Shown: in pieces, positions 1 through 10,168 of the stretch
Numbering within the stretch: the first letter of the stretch is position 1
Layout: each line of letters begins with the position of its first letter
Assembly (NCBI GenBank): GCA_016713645.1
Contig: JADJOU010000020.1
Span: 1 to 64,000 of the forward strand
DNA length: 64,000 bases
Reading direction: 5' to 3'
DNA from: Bacteroidota bacterium
GTDB lineage: Bacteria; Bacteroidota; Bacteroidia; Chitinophagales; JADJOU01
The notes under the pieces: generated by a model
Told to the model about the DNA's origin: nothing
Seen by the model: the letters and a program-made list of their open reading frames with translations, nothing else
The model's database searches: none
Made by a program: the position numbers and the translations under genes

Positions 1-163
1 GAATATTTTATTCACTGGTCATTTTACATTTTAGTTGTTTTAATAGTCTTTTTTTGTCAGTTTTACTCTGCTTATTATTGTATCTTAGCTGCATAATAAT
101 TCTTCGATCATAATTCAGCTTTTCAAAAAAAAATCGATGATTTGCGAATTTAAATTTAACAGT
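1..163. other. Upstream region, no gene
   Basis: No coding region is visible before the first gene. A weak promoter-like arrangement is present: TTG at 54-56 and TATCTTAG at 81-88. This matches six of eight positions of the Bacteroidota -7 consensus TAnnTTTG but with a long 24-base spacer, so I do not call it as a promoter. Confidence 0.3.
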
Positions 164-2053
164 ATGAGGCAAACTTTCTTTCTCTTATTTTTTTTTAGCA
201 CCGTTTCTTTATTAGCCCAACACCCTAAAGTGCAAGTCGGCGCTAAAGATCAAATGGCCAGTGCTTCTGCTGCCACGAAATCGTCTGAATTGTTTGCTGA
301 GTATTTAGGCGTGAGCAATTTGGAGAGCGTAGACAAAAAGTGGCTGCCCTTCTTGAGCACCGTAATCAGCAAGAATAAAAGTGATCGGGACATGGAGCTC
401 ACTAAAATTGTAGAAGAAAAATTGAAAACGAAATTTGCTGCTTCGAATAAGTCTGCAGAAACTGCTGCAGAAAATGCAAGTTTAGCAAATGCGCCAACTT
501 TAGGAAGGAATTTTCAGGGTATTGATAATGCTGGAACAAATCAACCTCTTTACAATACGCTTGCAGTTTCCAATAATGGATTTATTGTCACTTGTGTCAA
601 TGCAAAAATTGAAATGTATGATTTAAATGGAAATTTAATCTATACGCAATCATTGAGAAATTTTATCAATAACACAAGTATTTCTACCAATCTCTGCGAC
701 CCAAAGATTATTTATGACAGCGGGGCAGAGCGCTTTATATTCTTTGCTCAGACCTGTGACGGTTTGGCCGCATCTTCAAAAATTATAGTTGGCTTCAGCA
801 AAGAAGAAGATCCGACGAATGGGTTTAATATCTATACGCTTTCCGGTAATCCGCTCAATAACAATACGTGGTTTGATTATCCCAAAATTGGCGTTTCCAC
901 CAATGAGCTATTTATTACAGGTAATCTATTTGGTAGTAATGGAGGCACATTCAATCAAGCAATCGTTTTTCAAATTAATAAAGCCGCAGGATTCGGTGGC
1001 GGCAATTTGAATTACCAATATTGGAATAACCTCAATGGCACACCATTTACCCTGATGCCACTCACAAATGGTCATCAAGGAAATTATGGGCCAGGGATTT
1101 ACCTAATCTCTACTGCTGGAGCAACTGCTGGAAGCACCAGTGCAAACTTATATGAAATTACCGATGAAATTTCAGCGACCAATGAACAAATTAAACATTA
1201 TATCATATCTACTACAACATATAGCGTTGGAGGAAATGCCAAACAAAAAGGATCAACGAAATTATTGAAGACAAATGATTGCAGAACATTAGATGGCTTT
1301 TACCTCAATGGAATGATTCATTATGTCTTACATGGGGATATTGGAAATGGGTATAATGGTATACTCTACAATCGTTTAAATTTGAAAACACTTGTCAATT
1401 CAACGCGCACTTTTGGACTTTCTGGTACATACGACTACTGTTTTCCCTCCATTGCTTCGACAAGTACATCTATGGATGACCATTCTGTGCTCATCGCATT
1501 TAGTAGGAGTGGGGCCACACTTTATCCAGAATCTCGCGTTGTCTATTGCGACCATAATTTAAATTGGTCTAATTCGACTTCCGTGCGCGATGGTGAAAAT
1601 ACAGTCACTTATTCTTGGAATTCTGACAATACAGAGCGTTGGGGAGATTATACGAGTGCGGCGCGAAAACAAAATGAAAACCCTCCTAGAATCTGGGTCG
1701 CAGGTGAATTTGGAAATGCAAAAAAGTATTGGGGACAATGGATAGCAGAAGTAATGCCGCCCGTTTTCAATTCAAGCACAAACAATGTAAGAAATGAGCA
1801 TTCCCTCAAAGTAAATCCCAACCCAATTGTCGACCTTTTTAGGGTGGAATTTGTTCTAGAACAGTCAGAAACTATTCGAATTGATATCATCGATTTACAA
1901 GGGAAAATAGTGCGCGAATTGCATCGCGGTGAAGCTCAATTAGGAATGAATATCTTCTCATTTAATAAAGCCGCATTGAGCACTGGAGAATATATCTTGC
2001 ACATTCAAGGTCAGCATAAAACAATTAAAAATGAGAAAATTAGTGTTCATTAA
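164..2053 (+). CDS. T9SS-exported protein with type A C-terminal sorting domain
   Basis: About 629 residues. The ATG at 164 is preferred over the in-frame ATG at 137 because it begins a clean signal peptide (MRQTFFLLFFFSTVSLLAQ) that ends at a typical Bacteroidota cleavage point after LAQ. The central 450 residues have no catalytic motif I recognise; they are rich in Asn, Gly and aromatic residues and look like a beta-rich surface domain. The last 80 residues (from about residue 545) are a type A T9SS sorting domain: a PNP motif, then a strand pattern ending in GEYILHI. Such domains direct cargo through the outer membrane for anchoring or release. The substrate or ligand is unknown. It overlaps the next gene by 23 bases, which suggests co-transcription. 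Confidence 0.85.
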   Translation: MRQTFFLLFFFSTVSLLAQHPKVQVGAKDQMASASAATKSSELFAEYLGVSNLESVDKKWLPFLSTVISKNKSDRDMELTKIVEEKLKTKFAASNKSAETAAENASLANAPTLGRNFQGIDNAGTNQPLYNTLAVSNNGFIVTCVNAKIEMYDLNGNLIYTQSLRNFINNTSISTNLCDPKIIYDSGAERFIFFAQTCDGLAASSKIIVGFSKEEDPTNGFNIYTLSGNPLNNNTWFDYPKIGVSTNELFITGNLFGSNGGTFNQAIVFQINKAAGFGGGNLNYQYWNNLNGTPFTLMPLTNGHQGNYGPGIYLISTAGATAGSTSANLYEITDEISATNEQIKHYIISTTTYSVGGNAKQKGSTKLLKTNDCRTLDGFYLNGMIHYVLHGDIGNGYNGILYNRLNLKTLVNSTRTFGLSGTYDYCFPSIASTSTSMDDHSVLIAFSRSGATLYPESRVVYCDHNLNWSNSTSVRDGENTVTYSWNSDNTERWGDYTSAARKQNENPPRIWVAGEFGNAKKYWGQWIAEVMPPVFNSSTNNVRNEHSLKVNPNPIVDLFRVEFVLEQSETIRIDIIDLQGKIVRELHRGEAQLGMNIFSFNKAALSTGEYILHIQGQHKTIKNEKISVH

Positions 2054-2339
2054 ATCAAAGCCTTGGTTTGTTTTATGCTTCTCATTATTCGCGACAGCTA
2101 ATATATACGGGCAGTCGCACCAAAAAGTCGCTATAGGCCTTCCAGCTGCGGATTCATCGGCCTATAAATCTAAGTTAGACACAGTGAAAAATAGCAAATC
2201 AACAACTAAAAAGTGTTTCTTGAAAAAGAAGAAAAAGGCTTCTCCTTCATCTCCTGGATTTGCTCATCCCAATCCTTCAGACAATGAGGTAAAATTGGAC
2301 AGCATCAAAGCGATTAAAAACAAAGAGAAAAATTTTTAA
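2031..2339 (+). CDS. Small lysine-rich exported protein, unknown function
   Basis: About 102 residues. It opens with a signal peptide (MRKLVFIKSKPWFVLCFSL, then an Ala/Gly region ending in YGQ). The mature part is low-complexity, with lysine and serine runs including a KKKKK cluster near residue 68, followed by a Pro-rich PNPSDNE patch and a charged tail. No domain is recognisable. The start overlaps the 3' end of the upstream T9SS cargo gene by 23 bases, so translation may be coupled. It could be a small periplasmic or surface polycation. Function is not assignable. Confidence 0.6.
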   Translation: MRKLVFIKSKPWFVLCFSLFATANIYGQSHQKVAIGLPAADSSAYKSKLDTVKNSKSTTKKCFLKKKKKASPSSPGFAHPNPSDNEVKLDSIKAIKNKEKNF

Positions 2340-2439
2340 TTGAGATTTATTCGTGTTTTAGAATTTAGGTTCACTCAATCACGACTTTAGATTTATGCTT
2401 ATACAAATCGAATGATTAAATGAAATGGGTTAGGAATAA

Positions 2440-2469
2440 TTGAATTATTCAATATTTCTGCTAGCTTTG
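2440..2469 (+). promoter_or_regulatory. Bacteroidota-type promoter (TTG-N19-TAGCTTTG)
   Basis: TTG at 2440-2442 and a perfect TAnnTTTG -7 box, TAGCTTTG, at 2462-2469 are separated by 19 bases, the classical spacing for the primary sigma factor of this phylum. Transcription would start near 2475, 30-35 bases before the ATG at 2509. This also argues that translation does not begin at the TTG at 2440, which is the -33 element itself. Confidence 0.6.
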
Positions 2470-2508
2470 TTCTACAATCTATTGATTACAATAATTTTGA
2501 TAATAACG

Positions 2509-2979
2509 ATGCCTTTACGCATTCTATCTATTTTTTTCTTTTTTATATCTGCCTGCGGCACTTCGAAAGTCTCGGAGAGCAACAATGAAATTCAAGCAAC
2601 ACAGCCAAGTATTTATTTTTTGACCTTTAAAATTTTTCGACGTGAAAATTCGAAAATGAATGCGGTTGAACTCGTCAACAAAACTTTGACGGCAGGAACC
2701 ATGAAGGGCAAGGACCCAGAGGCGCGCCAATTTGCAAATAACCTCATCATCTTTTATTATAGAAAATCTCTTTTATTGGATTCTTTAATCATTGACCACC
2801 CGCTCTATAAACATCTTGAATATACAGATGAGTCTAGAAAATTTGCAGTTAAAGATACTATGCTTCCTTCAGCGGATTTTTTCTTTAGGTTTCAAACAGC
2901 CCAAATGGCGGATGAATTGAGTATCGTTGAGCAACAGGAAGGTCAAATTAGACAAGAATTGAAACGAATTAAATTATAA
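2509..2979 (+). CDS. Putative lipoprotein, unknown function
   Basis: About 156 residues from the ATG at 2509. The N-terminus (MPLRILSIFFFFISACGTS) is a lipoprotein signal with lipobox ISAC, so the mature protein should begin at Cys15 and sit on a membrane. The rest is a mostly helical, charged sequence (KIFRRENSKM, LSIVEQQEGQIRQEL) with no recognisable catalytic motif. The in-frame TTG at 2440 is rejected as start because it lies in the promoter. The M64 peptidase gene follows 3 bases downstream, so the two probably form an operon and may act together at the cell envelope. Confidence 0.65.
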   Translation: MPLRILSIFFFFISACGTSKVSESNNEIQATQPSIYFLTFKIFRRENSKMNAVELVNKTLTAGTMKGKDPEARQFANNLIIFYYRKSLLLDSLIIDHPLYKHLEYTDESRKFAVKDTMLPSADFFFRFQTAQMADELSIVEQQEGQIRQELKRIKL

Positions 2980-2982
2980 ACC

Positions 2983-4385
2983 ATGAAAAGACTTGCGCTT
3001 TGCATCACCGTATTTATTGCATCAATGGCTGATCTTTCAGCTCAGAAATTTCAGGTCGATACCTTATTGTTTAATGGCGATGGATCGAAATACATCAATC
3101 TTGTACTGATGGGCGATGGCTATACTGCCTCAGAACAGAATAAATTCATTTCGGATGCTGATACGCTGGCTAAATACTTTTTATCCATCGAACCTATGAG
3201 CCGCTATGCCGCTTACTTCAACGTTTTTGCGATTCGTGTAGTTTCTGCAGAATCGGGCATTAAGCATCCCAATAATGCACCTGACTGCAGCGGAACATCA
3301 GTTCCCGTATCTAACCCCAATTGCTATTTTGGTTCAACTTTCGATGCATTTAATATTCATCGATTGGTGGTCGCCATGAATAATACTGCAATTGCTAGCG
3401 TCTTAGCAGCGAATTTCCCTTCCTATGATCAAGTGCTTATCGTAGCCAATTCCACTTATTATGGAGGATCGGGTGGACAGCATGCTTTGTCGACCATCGA
3501 CCCCGCCAGCAAAGAAATTGCGGTGCATGAAATTGGTCATTCTTTGCCAATCTCGCCGATGAATATTATGCAGGTGATAATTATGCCGCAGAGAGAGCTA
3601 ATATGACAGCAAATACAAATCCTGCAACAGTTAAGTGGGCAAATTGGATGGGCGCCAATGGCATTGGTATCATACAACATTGCTGTGGAGGAAAATCTGC
3701 CTCATGGTATAAACCCCACGCTTCTTGCAAAATGAATCTACTCGGTTCTCCTTTTTGCAGTGTTTGTGCCCAAACGGTAATCGAAGCGATACACGGCAAA
3801 GTAAATCCCGTAGTTTCCTATACCCCAGCTGGACCCATTGCCAATACACCTGGTCAATTTGCTACCTTTAAATTGTCCAAAGTAATGAAACCAAAACCCA
3901 ATTCATTGCGCATCATCTGGACCTTGGATGGAAATATCGTTGCTGAAAATGTCGACTCATTTGTGCTCGACCAAAATACCTTGGCTGATGGCACGCATTT
4001 TCTGAATGCCAATGTGATAGACACTACTTTCTTATTGCGGGTGAATAACCATGTCAATATCCACAATAGTCTTGTTCATTGGAGTATAAACAAAAATAAT
4101 GTTGGAATCAATGCTAATAGCAATAGCAGTAAAATCTCATGCAGTGTTTATCCAAATCCTACGAGCCAAACCTTGCATATTTCTTTAGAATTGGAGCGAA
4201 ATAGTCCTGTGCGAATTCATATTCTTTCCAATGACGGAAAAATGATTCAAGAAGTTTTGAACCATTCACTTCAAGCTGGTATGCACGAACGATCCATTAA
4301 TATTGAACAATTCGCCCGCGGCAAATACAATTTAGTTTATAAGGTGGGTGAAAGCCTTCACACGGAGCCATTTATTGTGGAATAA
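2983..4385 (+). CDS. M64-family (IgA peptidase-like) secreted zinc metallopeptidase, frameshifted
   Basis: One gene in two fragments, 2983-3606 and 3603-4385. A signal peptide (to about residue 20, ending LSAQ) precedes an M64 domain: LVLMGDGYTASEQ near residue 40 and the zinc motif HEIGHS near residue 183. In the second frame the text continues as FANLADEY, as expected after HExxH in this family. The break is a missing T in the TTT run near 3543, where TCTTTGCC should read TCTTTTGCC. Conserved CCGG and Cys residues follow, then a type A T9SS sorting domain (YPNPTSQTLHIS to the end). The expected product is about 467 residues, an extracellular endopeptidase exported by T9SS. It follows a lipoprotein gene by 3 bases. 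The frameshift is probably a sequencing error. Confidence 0.85.
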
Positions 4386-4444
4386 TTTACAAGATTGGCT
4401 TGCTGTTTGCTATAGAATTAAATCCTTTTAATAGATTAATTCTT

Positions 4445-4452
4445 TAGATTTG
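4445..4452 (+). promoter_or_regulatory. -7 box TAGATTTG immediately before a start codon
   Basis: This is a perfect TAnnTTTG match that ends only 5 bases before the ATG at 4458. No TTG lies 19-22 bases upstream. If it is used, the transcript would be almost leaderless. Confidence 0.35.
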
Positions 4453-4457
4453 TATTT

Positions 4458-5024
4458 ATGACTAGAATAGTACTCGCTTTTTTTATTTTGTATTTCTTGT
4501 GCGAATATGTTTGGACAAGATTCTCCAAACAAAGGCGCCATCCATATCGGCAATCAAATCATCTATGTCTTTGCCAGAAGGCTGGATGTTGGACCATGAG
4601 GCAGCCAAAGAAATGGAAGTCGATTTGGCTCATGTATAAAATGGGAGACACATTAGAGAAAAGTCAAACTTTGATGTATGTCAATGTGGAGGCTTTAAAA
4701 GAAAATAATATTGCTAATCTCGACCAATTTATTGATTTAGATATTAAAAATCTCAAGAAGAATTTTTCAGATATCGCCATCTTAGATGATCAGCAATTAT
4801 TGGTGAATTATAAAGATATTGCAAAGATGAAACATCTATCCGGTAATACTTTCGGCAATTTTGAAGCTAGAGCCTATATGGCAGATGCTAAAAATGGTAT
4901 TTCTTTTGTCATGTCTTCAAAATCAAAAGAGGGCTTTGAATCTTGCCTGAATCCTTTTAATAGCCTAGTTACCTCATATTCCAATGTAGTCGACAACCTT
5001 GAGGTCGAAGCTGGGGATAAATAA
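4458..5024 (+). CDS. Hypothetical exported protein, N-terminal half frame-scrambled
   Basis: The C-terminal part (from about 4626, YKMGDTLEKS onward) reads as a normal soluble domain of about 130 residues. The N-terminal part in the same frame is Cys/Arg/Trp-rich and unnatural. Adjacent frames give more natural sequence: a signal-peptide-like MTRIVLAFFILYFLC continuing as ANMFGQDSPNKG, and then SMSLPEGWMLDHEAAKEMEV just before the YKMGD segment. I infer at least two single-base errors between about 4500 and 4630. The intact protein would be a roughly 185-residue exported protein of unknown function, probably monocistronic. Confidence 0.45.
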   Translation: MTRIVLAFFILYFLCEYVWTRFSKQRRHPYRQSNHLCLCQKAGCWTMRQPKKWKSIWLMYKMGDTLEKSQTLMYVNVEALKENNIANLDQFIDLDIKNLKKNFSDIAILDDQQLLVNYKDIAKMKHLSGNTFGNFEARAYMADAKNGISFVMSSKSKEGFESCLNPFNSLVTSYSNVVDNLEVEAGDK

Positions 5025-5155
5025 ATTGGTCGCTGCAGCCAGTTGCCGCCCCTTAGCAGCAGTCTGTAGTATACTGCCATCCTGAATTTTAATTTGTTGA
5101 TTTTCTTTGCATTGCGATTGTGTAAAATTTACAATTTCTGTACGGCAATAAATTT

Positions 5156-5163
5156 TATATTTG
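5156..5163 (+). promoter_or_regulatory. -7 box TATATTTG upstream of the DUF2723 gene
   Basis: A perfect TAnnTTTG match 21 bases before the ATG at 5185. No good TTG is present at the -33 position. It supports 5185, not the TTG at 5161, as the translation start. Confidence 0.5.
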
Positions 5164-5184
5164 CTATCTTTTAAAAAATCTTCA

Positions 5185-8100
5185 ATGGATAAATTTAAGT
5201 TTTATAATAAAGTATTGGGTTGGACCATATTTGCAATTGCATTGGCCACTTATACTTTGACGATGGAACCCACAGGAAGTTTGTGGGATTGTGGAGAATT
5301 TCTCTCAGGAGCCAATAAATTACAAGTCGTGCATCCACCGGGAGCGCCACTATTCTTGATGGTTGGAAGATTGTTCATGATGTTTGCTTCTCCTGAGAAT
5401 GCCGCTATGATGGTCAATTTTATGTCTGCACTCTGCACTGCCTTTTGTAGTCTCTTCTTTTTCTGGTCATTGACCATCCTCATGAGAAATGCGGTAGTTA
5501 AGGAAAATGAGGAAATGGATACTGAGCGCAGCATCGCTATTTTGGGTAGTGCATTTGTCGCTGCTCTTGGTGCTACTTTCTTGGATTCTATGTGGTTCTC
5601 TGCTGTTGAAGGTGAGGTATATGCCTTATCTGTATTCTTCATGACAATCAATATTTGGGCAGGACTGAAGTGGTTTGAAGATCGCTCTGAAACAGCAGAT
5701 AGATGGTTGATATTCATTGGACTTTCTACTGGTCTTTCAATTGGAGTGCACTTGCTGAGTTTGTTGGTATTCCCAATGATCGGAATCGTCTATTATTTTA
5801 AGAATTTCAAACCATCTTGGAAAGGAGTATTCATCGCATTTACCGCTTCAGTGATTGGGATATTTGCTATCATGAAATTCATCATTTATGGTATTCCACA
5901 ATTGATGGCTTCAACAGAATTGATGATGGTCAATTCATTTGGAATGCCTTTCAATAGCGGTGTGCTTGTTGGTGGCTTGATTGTAACAGGAATTTTTGGC
6001 TACCTCATTTTTGCTTCCAATAAGAATAGAAGTTTCTTGGGCTGGAATGAAAACAAATTCAAAATTTCCCTCAATACCGTTGTATTGGCTTTTGCGATGA
6101 TTGTCATTGGCTTTTCAAGTTATATCATGGTGCCAATTAGAGCAACGGCTCAACCAGCAATCAATATGAATGCGCCGGGAGATATGATGTCGATGAATTC
6201 TTATATCAACCGTGAACAATATGGAGATCGCCCATTGGTAAAAGGTCCAGGTTATACCGCCACCCAATATGAATTAGAAGAAGTAAAAAAGAAAGGAAAG
6301 ATTTATAAGAAAAATGAGAAAACAGGGCGCTATGAAGAAGCTGGAGATAAATACGATTATGTATTTAAAGAAAGCGAAAACATGCTTTTCCCGCGAATGG
6401 GATTTTGGATGGAAGAGCGCTACAAACAAGCATTTAGAGCTTGGTTGCATCCTGATTATGGCATTGCAGATAGAGCAGCGGATAATCAAATTGTCAAGTA
6501 TTTCGACGCGAATCAATACCAAGCAGCAGAGCAATATGCGCAAGAATTGAGCAAGGAAACACCAGGAAGATATTTCGTGAAAGATGATGTATCTATGAAG
6601 GACAACCTGCGCTTTTTCTTCCAATATCAAATTGGATTTATGTATTTCCGCTATTTGATGTGGAACTTCGCTGGTAGAACAGATGATCCTCAGGGAATCT
6701 ATGCAAACGACGAAGGAAGATGGCAGTCTGGTATTCCTTTTATAGATGAGTTAGTTGGAAGTACATGGGGAAATGCCAATCGAAATCAAGAGGGCAAACC
6801 GGCCTATTTGACAGCAAATAGAGCAAATAATAAATTCTACCTCATTCCTTTTATTCTCTGTGTCATTGGTTTTGTATGGCATTTTAAAAAGAATCCATTT
6901 AACTTCTCCATCATCCTAATTCTGTTTTTTACAACGGGATTGATGCAAGTGGTCTTCCACAATCAACCTCCAATAGAGCCTCGTGAGCGTGATTATGTCT
7001 ATGCTCCTTCATTCTGGGCCTTCGCTTTTTGGTTGGGATTTGGATGCTATGCCATTTATGAATTCTTGAAAAATAAGAAGTTCTTGTCTGGAAGTATGTC
7101 TGCCATGGTCGCTATATTACTCTCCCTTTCTGCGCCAATATTGATGGGCAGCCAAGGTTGGGATGACCACGATCGCTCTGATCGATATACAACTGTTGCA
7201 TTTGCAAAGAATATGTTGATGAGCTGTGATCAAAATGCTAATTCTTTTCACCTATGGTGATAACGATACTTACCCGCTTTGGTATGCGCAAGAGGTAGAA
7301 GGTTATAGAACGGATGTGCGCGTAGTAAACTTCAGTTTATTGGGCGTGGATTGGTATATCAACCAATTGAGAATGGCGGTTAACAAATCTACCCCGCTGA
7401 AATTAACCATTCCTCAAGATGCCATCAATGGAAATCAGCGCGATATGCTTAGATTTGCGCCAAAGGGATTTGAGAATGAGCGAATCGAATTGACAAAATT
7501 ATTGGCTTTTGTTTCGAGCAATGACCCAAGTTCAAAGACGCCTATGGGCAATGATGTAGAGAATTTCATTCCTTCTACTAAAGTGTCCCTTGCAATTGAT
7601 GCTGCTAAAACACGCGCAAACAATATCATTCCTGAAGGTGATATGCCATTTCTTGCTCCGCAAATGGAGTGGAATATTCCGTCTTCTCTTCAAAAAAATG
7701 ATTTGATGACCTTGGATATCGTTGCAAATAATATGTTTGATAGACCTATTTGCTTCGCAATTTCTTGCTCTCCTTCTGCATTTATCGGTTTGGATAATTA
7801 TACTCAGATGGATGGTTTGATTTATCGAATTGTTCCAGCATTTAACCCTGCCGCTAATCAAGCGCCAAAAGTGAATATTGAAAAGATGTACCCGAGATTG
7901 ATGTCTTTTGTCTATGGAAATATGGATAAGCATCCAGTTTTGATGGATGAGAATACCATGAGAGGTCTATACAATATGAAGACGGGATTTGCACAATTGG
8001 CCAATGCCCTTTTGATGAGAGGAAGCAAGGATAGCGCTGCACAAGTCGTCGATAATATGTATAAGCATATGCCGCGCTACAATGTTCAGCCAGATAGATT

Positions 8101-8368
8101 TGAGACCAATATGCCTCAAGTTTATTTTATCGCTGGTCAAAGAGAAAAAGCTTTGAAACTCACTGATGAATTAGCTAAAAATGCGATTGAGCAAATTAAA
8201 TGGGCGACCAATTCTGACAATAGACAATATGTAACAAGCTTTGGCGATACCTATGAGAACCTTCAAACATTGAATCAATTGGCACAAATTTGCGGTCAAT
8301 ATGGAGAGACGAAGAAATCAGAAGAATTGACCAAAGAATACCAAAGCCTTCAGAGCAGAATGCAATAG
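5185..8368 (+). CDS. DUF2723 polytopic membrane protein (protein O-mannosyltransferase-like), frameshifted
   Basis: One gene in two fragments, 5185-7260 and 7226-8368, about 1060 residues when joined. The N-terminal 280 residues carry many membrane spans and the DUF2723 signature: TMEPTGSLWDCGEF near residue 30, then HPPGAP, with an acidic residue in the first periplasmic loop as in GT-C glycosyltransferases. A second hydrophobic block near residues 560-680 contains the RERDYVYAP motif. The C-terminal 370 residues are soluble and helical, TPR-like. The break is an extra A near 7241: removing it joins CDQNA to ILFTYGDNDTYPLWY, a conserved stretch of the family. The family is linked to glycosylation of exported proteins in this phylum; the donor and acceptor are unknown. 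A strong terminator follows. Confidence 0.85.
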
Positions 8369-8390
8369 AGTATTGCTTTTATAATTAGGA

Positions 8391-8420
8391 AAGTTCCGCC
8401 GTCGGCGGAACTTTTTTTTT
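8391..8420 (+). terminator. Rho-independent terminator
   Basis: A perfect 10-bp inverted repeat, AAGTTCCGCC / GGCGGAACTT, has a 3-base loop (GTC) and is followed by a run of nine or more T. It lies 22 bases after the DUF2723 stop codon and separates it from the Na/Pi cotransporter gene. Confidence 0.9.
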
Positions 8421-8437
8421 AGTGGTATTTAAAAGAC

Positions 8438-8470
8438 TTGCTCAAATTTCAATTTCATCGCTTATTTTTA
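8438..8470 (+). promoter_or_regulatory. Possible promoter (TTG-N22-TATTTTTA)
   Basis: TTG at 8438-8440 and TATTTTTA at 8463-8470 (seven of eight -7 consensus positions) have a 22-base spacer. They lie just after the terminator and just before the ATG at 8480. The very short leader lowers confidence. Confidence 0.35.
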
Positions 8471-8479
8471 GCTCAGATT

Positions 8480-10157
8480 ATGCAAATCACGATCACAGAT
8501 TTTTGGCAATTGATTGCTGGACTTGGATTATTCCTCTATGGAATGTTTCATCTGGAGGATGCTTTGAAAAATATTGAAGGGCGCTCTTTTAAATTATTTC
8601 TCAAAAAACACACCCAAAATAAAATTCAAGCAATATTAAGCGGCACATTGATTACTGGACTTCTTCAGAGCAGTTCGATTGTCAACCTCATGGTGCTCTC
8701 TTTTGTTGGCGCGGGTATGTTATCTATGCGCAATGCATTAGGCGTTGCACTTGGCGCAAATGTTGGTGGCACATTCAATAGTTGGTTGGTCGCTTGGCTT
8801 GGATTTAAAATGGATATCAGTGCTGCAACGATGCCAATTTTAGCAATCGCTGGTATAGCATTGGCAGTAATCAATAAAAAGCGCGCTTGGTATCAAGTTG
8901 CAAAATTTTGTATGGGATTTGGTTTGATATTCTTTGGACTCAATCTGATGAAATCGACGATGGAGTCTTTCATTCAAACTTTTGACTTTACACCTTATCT
9001 GCATTTACCGCGCATTGTTTTTGTCTTATTGGGCTTTATAATTACGGCATTGATACAGACAAGTGCCGCTACGGTTGTGCTCGTGCTCAGTGCGCTTTAT
9101 GCCCAGATTCTGCCCATAGAAACAGCCGTCGCTGTTGTGCTAGGAGCGGAGTTGGGAACAACAATTAAAATATTGATTGGATCGATTGGAGGCATTGCCT
9201 CAAAAAAAAGAGTCGCTTTTGGAAATATCCTCTTCAATATCGTCACTTCTTGCTTAGGATTTATATTCTTGATTCCAATCATTGAGCTATTGATGAATGG
9301 ATTGGGGATTAAAGATCCCATATTTTGTTTTGGTCGCTTTTCAAACTTTCATCAATGTGCTTGGCATTGTCTTATTCTATTTTTTTCTAGATGCATTTGG
9401 CGATTTCCTTGAAAAGCGCTTTGTCTCTAAAGAACTTGAGGTGACGCACTTCTTGCAAAATGCTGGTCGCGAACTAATTGATACGGACATCGAAATTCTG
9501 GAGCTGGAAGTGAAATTGTTCTTATATCGCGTGATTCATTTAAATATGCAAGCATTTCATTTAAAATCAGATGAAATATTGGAACAACACTTCCAAGGAT
9601 TCAATAAAAATTCTCTCTTTGATCAGGCAAACCATTTTGCAGAGCAATATCCATTGATTAAAAGGGCTGCAGGTGCAATGATTATTTTTGATGCTAAATT
9701 CAGTGACCAAGAAATTAAACAAGAGACGCGCATTAAACTAAACCAATTGATTTCCTCTGTGAGAAATGCCATGCATGCTGCAAAAGGGATTAAGGATATT
9801 ATGGAGAATAAATTGTCCTTGAGTAATTCAATCAATGAAGTTAAATTTGATAATTACCTACAGTTTCAAAAACGACAAGAACTTTTTTACAAAGAATTGA
9901 ATCTAGTCTTTCTGCACAAAGCAAAAATAGGGATTTATGAAGCACTGCAAAATCTTCTAAACCTTGCAGATACACTTTATAGAGAAGAAATTCAAGACGC
10001 CTATTCGAATGCCTCGACTACTCTGCAAGAGATGGACATCGCTACATTGTTTAATATGAATAGAGAATTGTATAGTTCAAATAGGGCGATGGTCTTGGCC
10101 TTAAAGGACTTCTTGCTCGAGCACCATCAAGCAGAGCATTTCGAAAGTATGAATTGA
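8480..10157 (+). CDS. Na/Pi-cotransporter II-like protein, frameshifted
   Basis: One gene in two fragments, 8480-9412 and 9297-10157, about 558 residues. The N-terminal 300 residues are an eight-span PNaS-type domain with the two inverted QSSS-like repeats: GLLQSSSIVN near residue 60 and ALIQTSAATVV near residue 190, plus GANVGGT and GAELGTT motifs. The C-terminal 240 residues are a cytoplasmic helical PhoU-like region. The break is an extra T in the TTTT run at about 9322-9325; removing it gives IFVLVAFQTFINVLGIVLFYFFLDAFGDF. The ATG at 8480 is preferred to the upstream TTG. The likely role is sodium-driven phosphate (or related anion) transport, inferred from the family. It converges on the LptF/G gene with an 11-base gap. 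Confidence 0.85.
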
Positions 10158-10168
10158 TTGGCAATGCA

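Noticed and set aside
5250..5717. Long open frame on the minus strand inside the DUF2723 gene
   Set aside because: It is the antisense shadow of a strongly conserved coding sequence, with no family signature.
7226..7260. Programmed ribosomal frameshift in the DUF2723 gene
   Set aside because: No slippery heptamer (X XXY YYZ) or downstream stem-loop is seen, and a single extra A explains the break, as in many other genes here.
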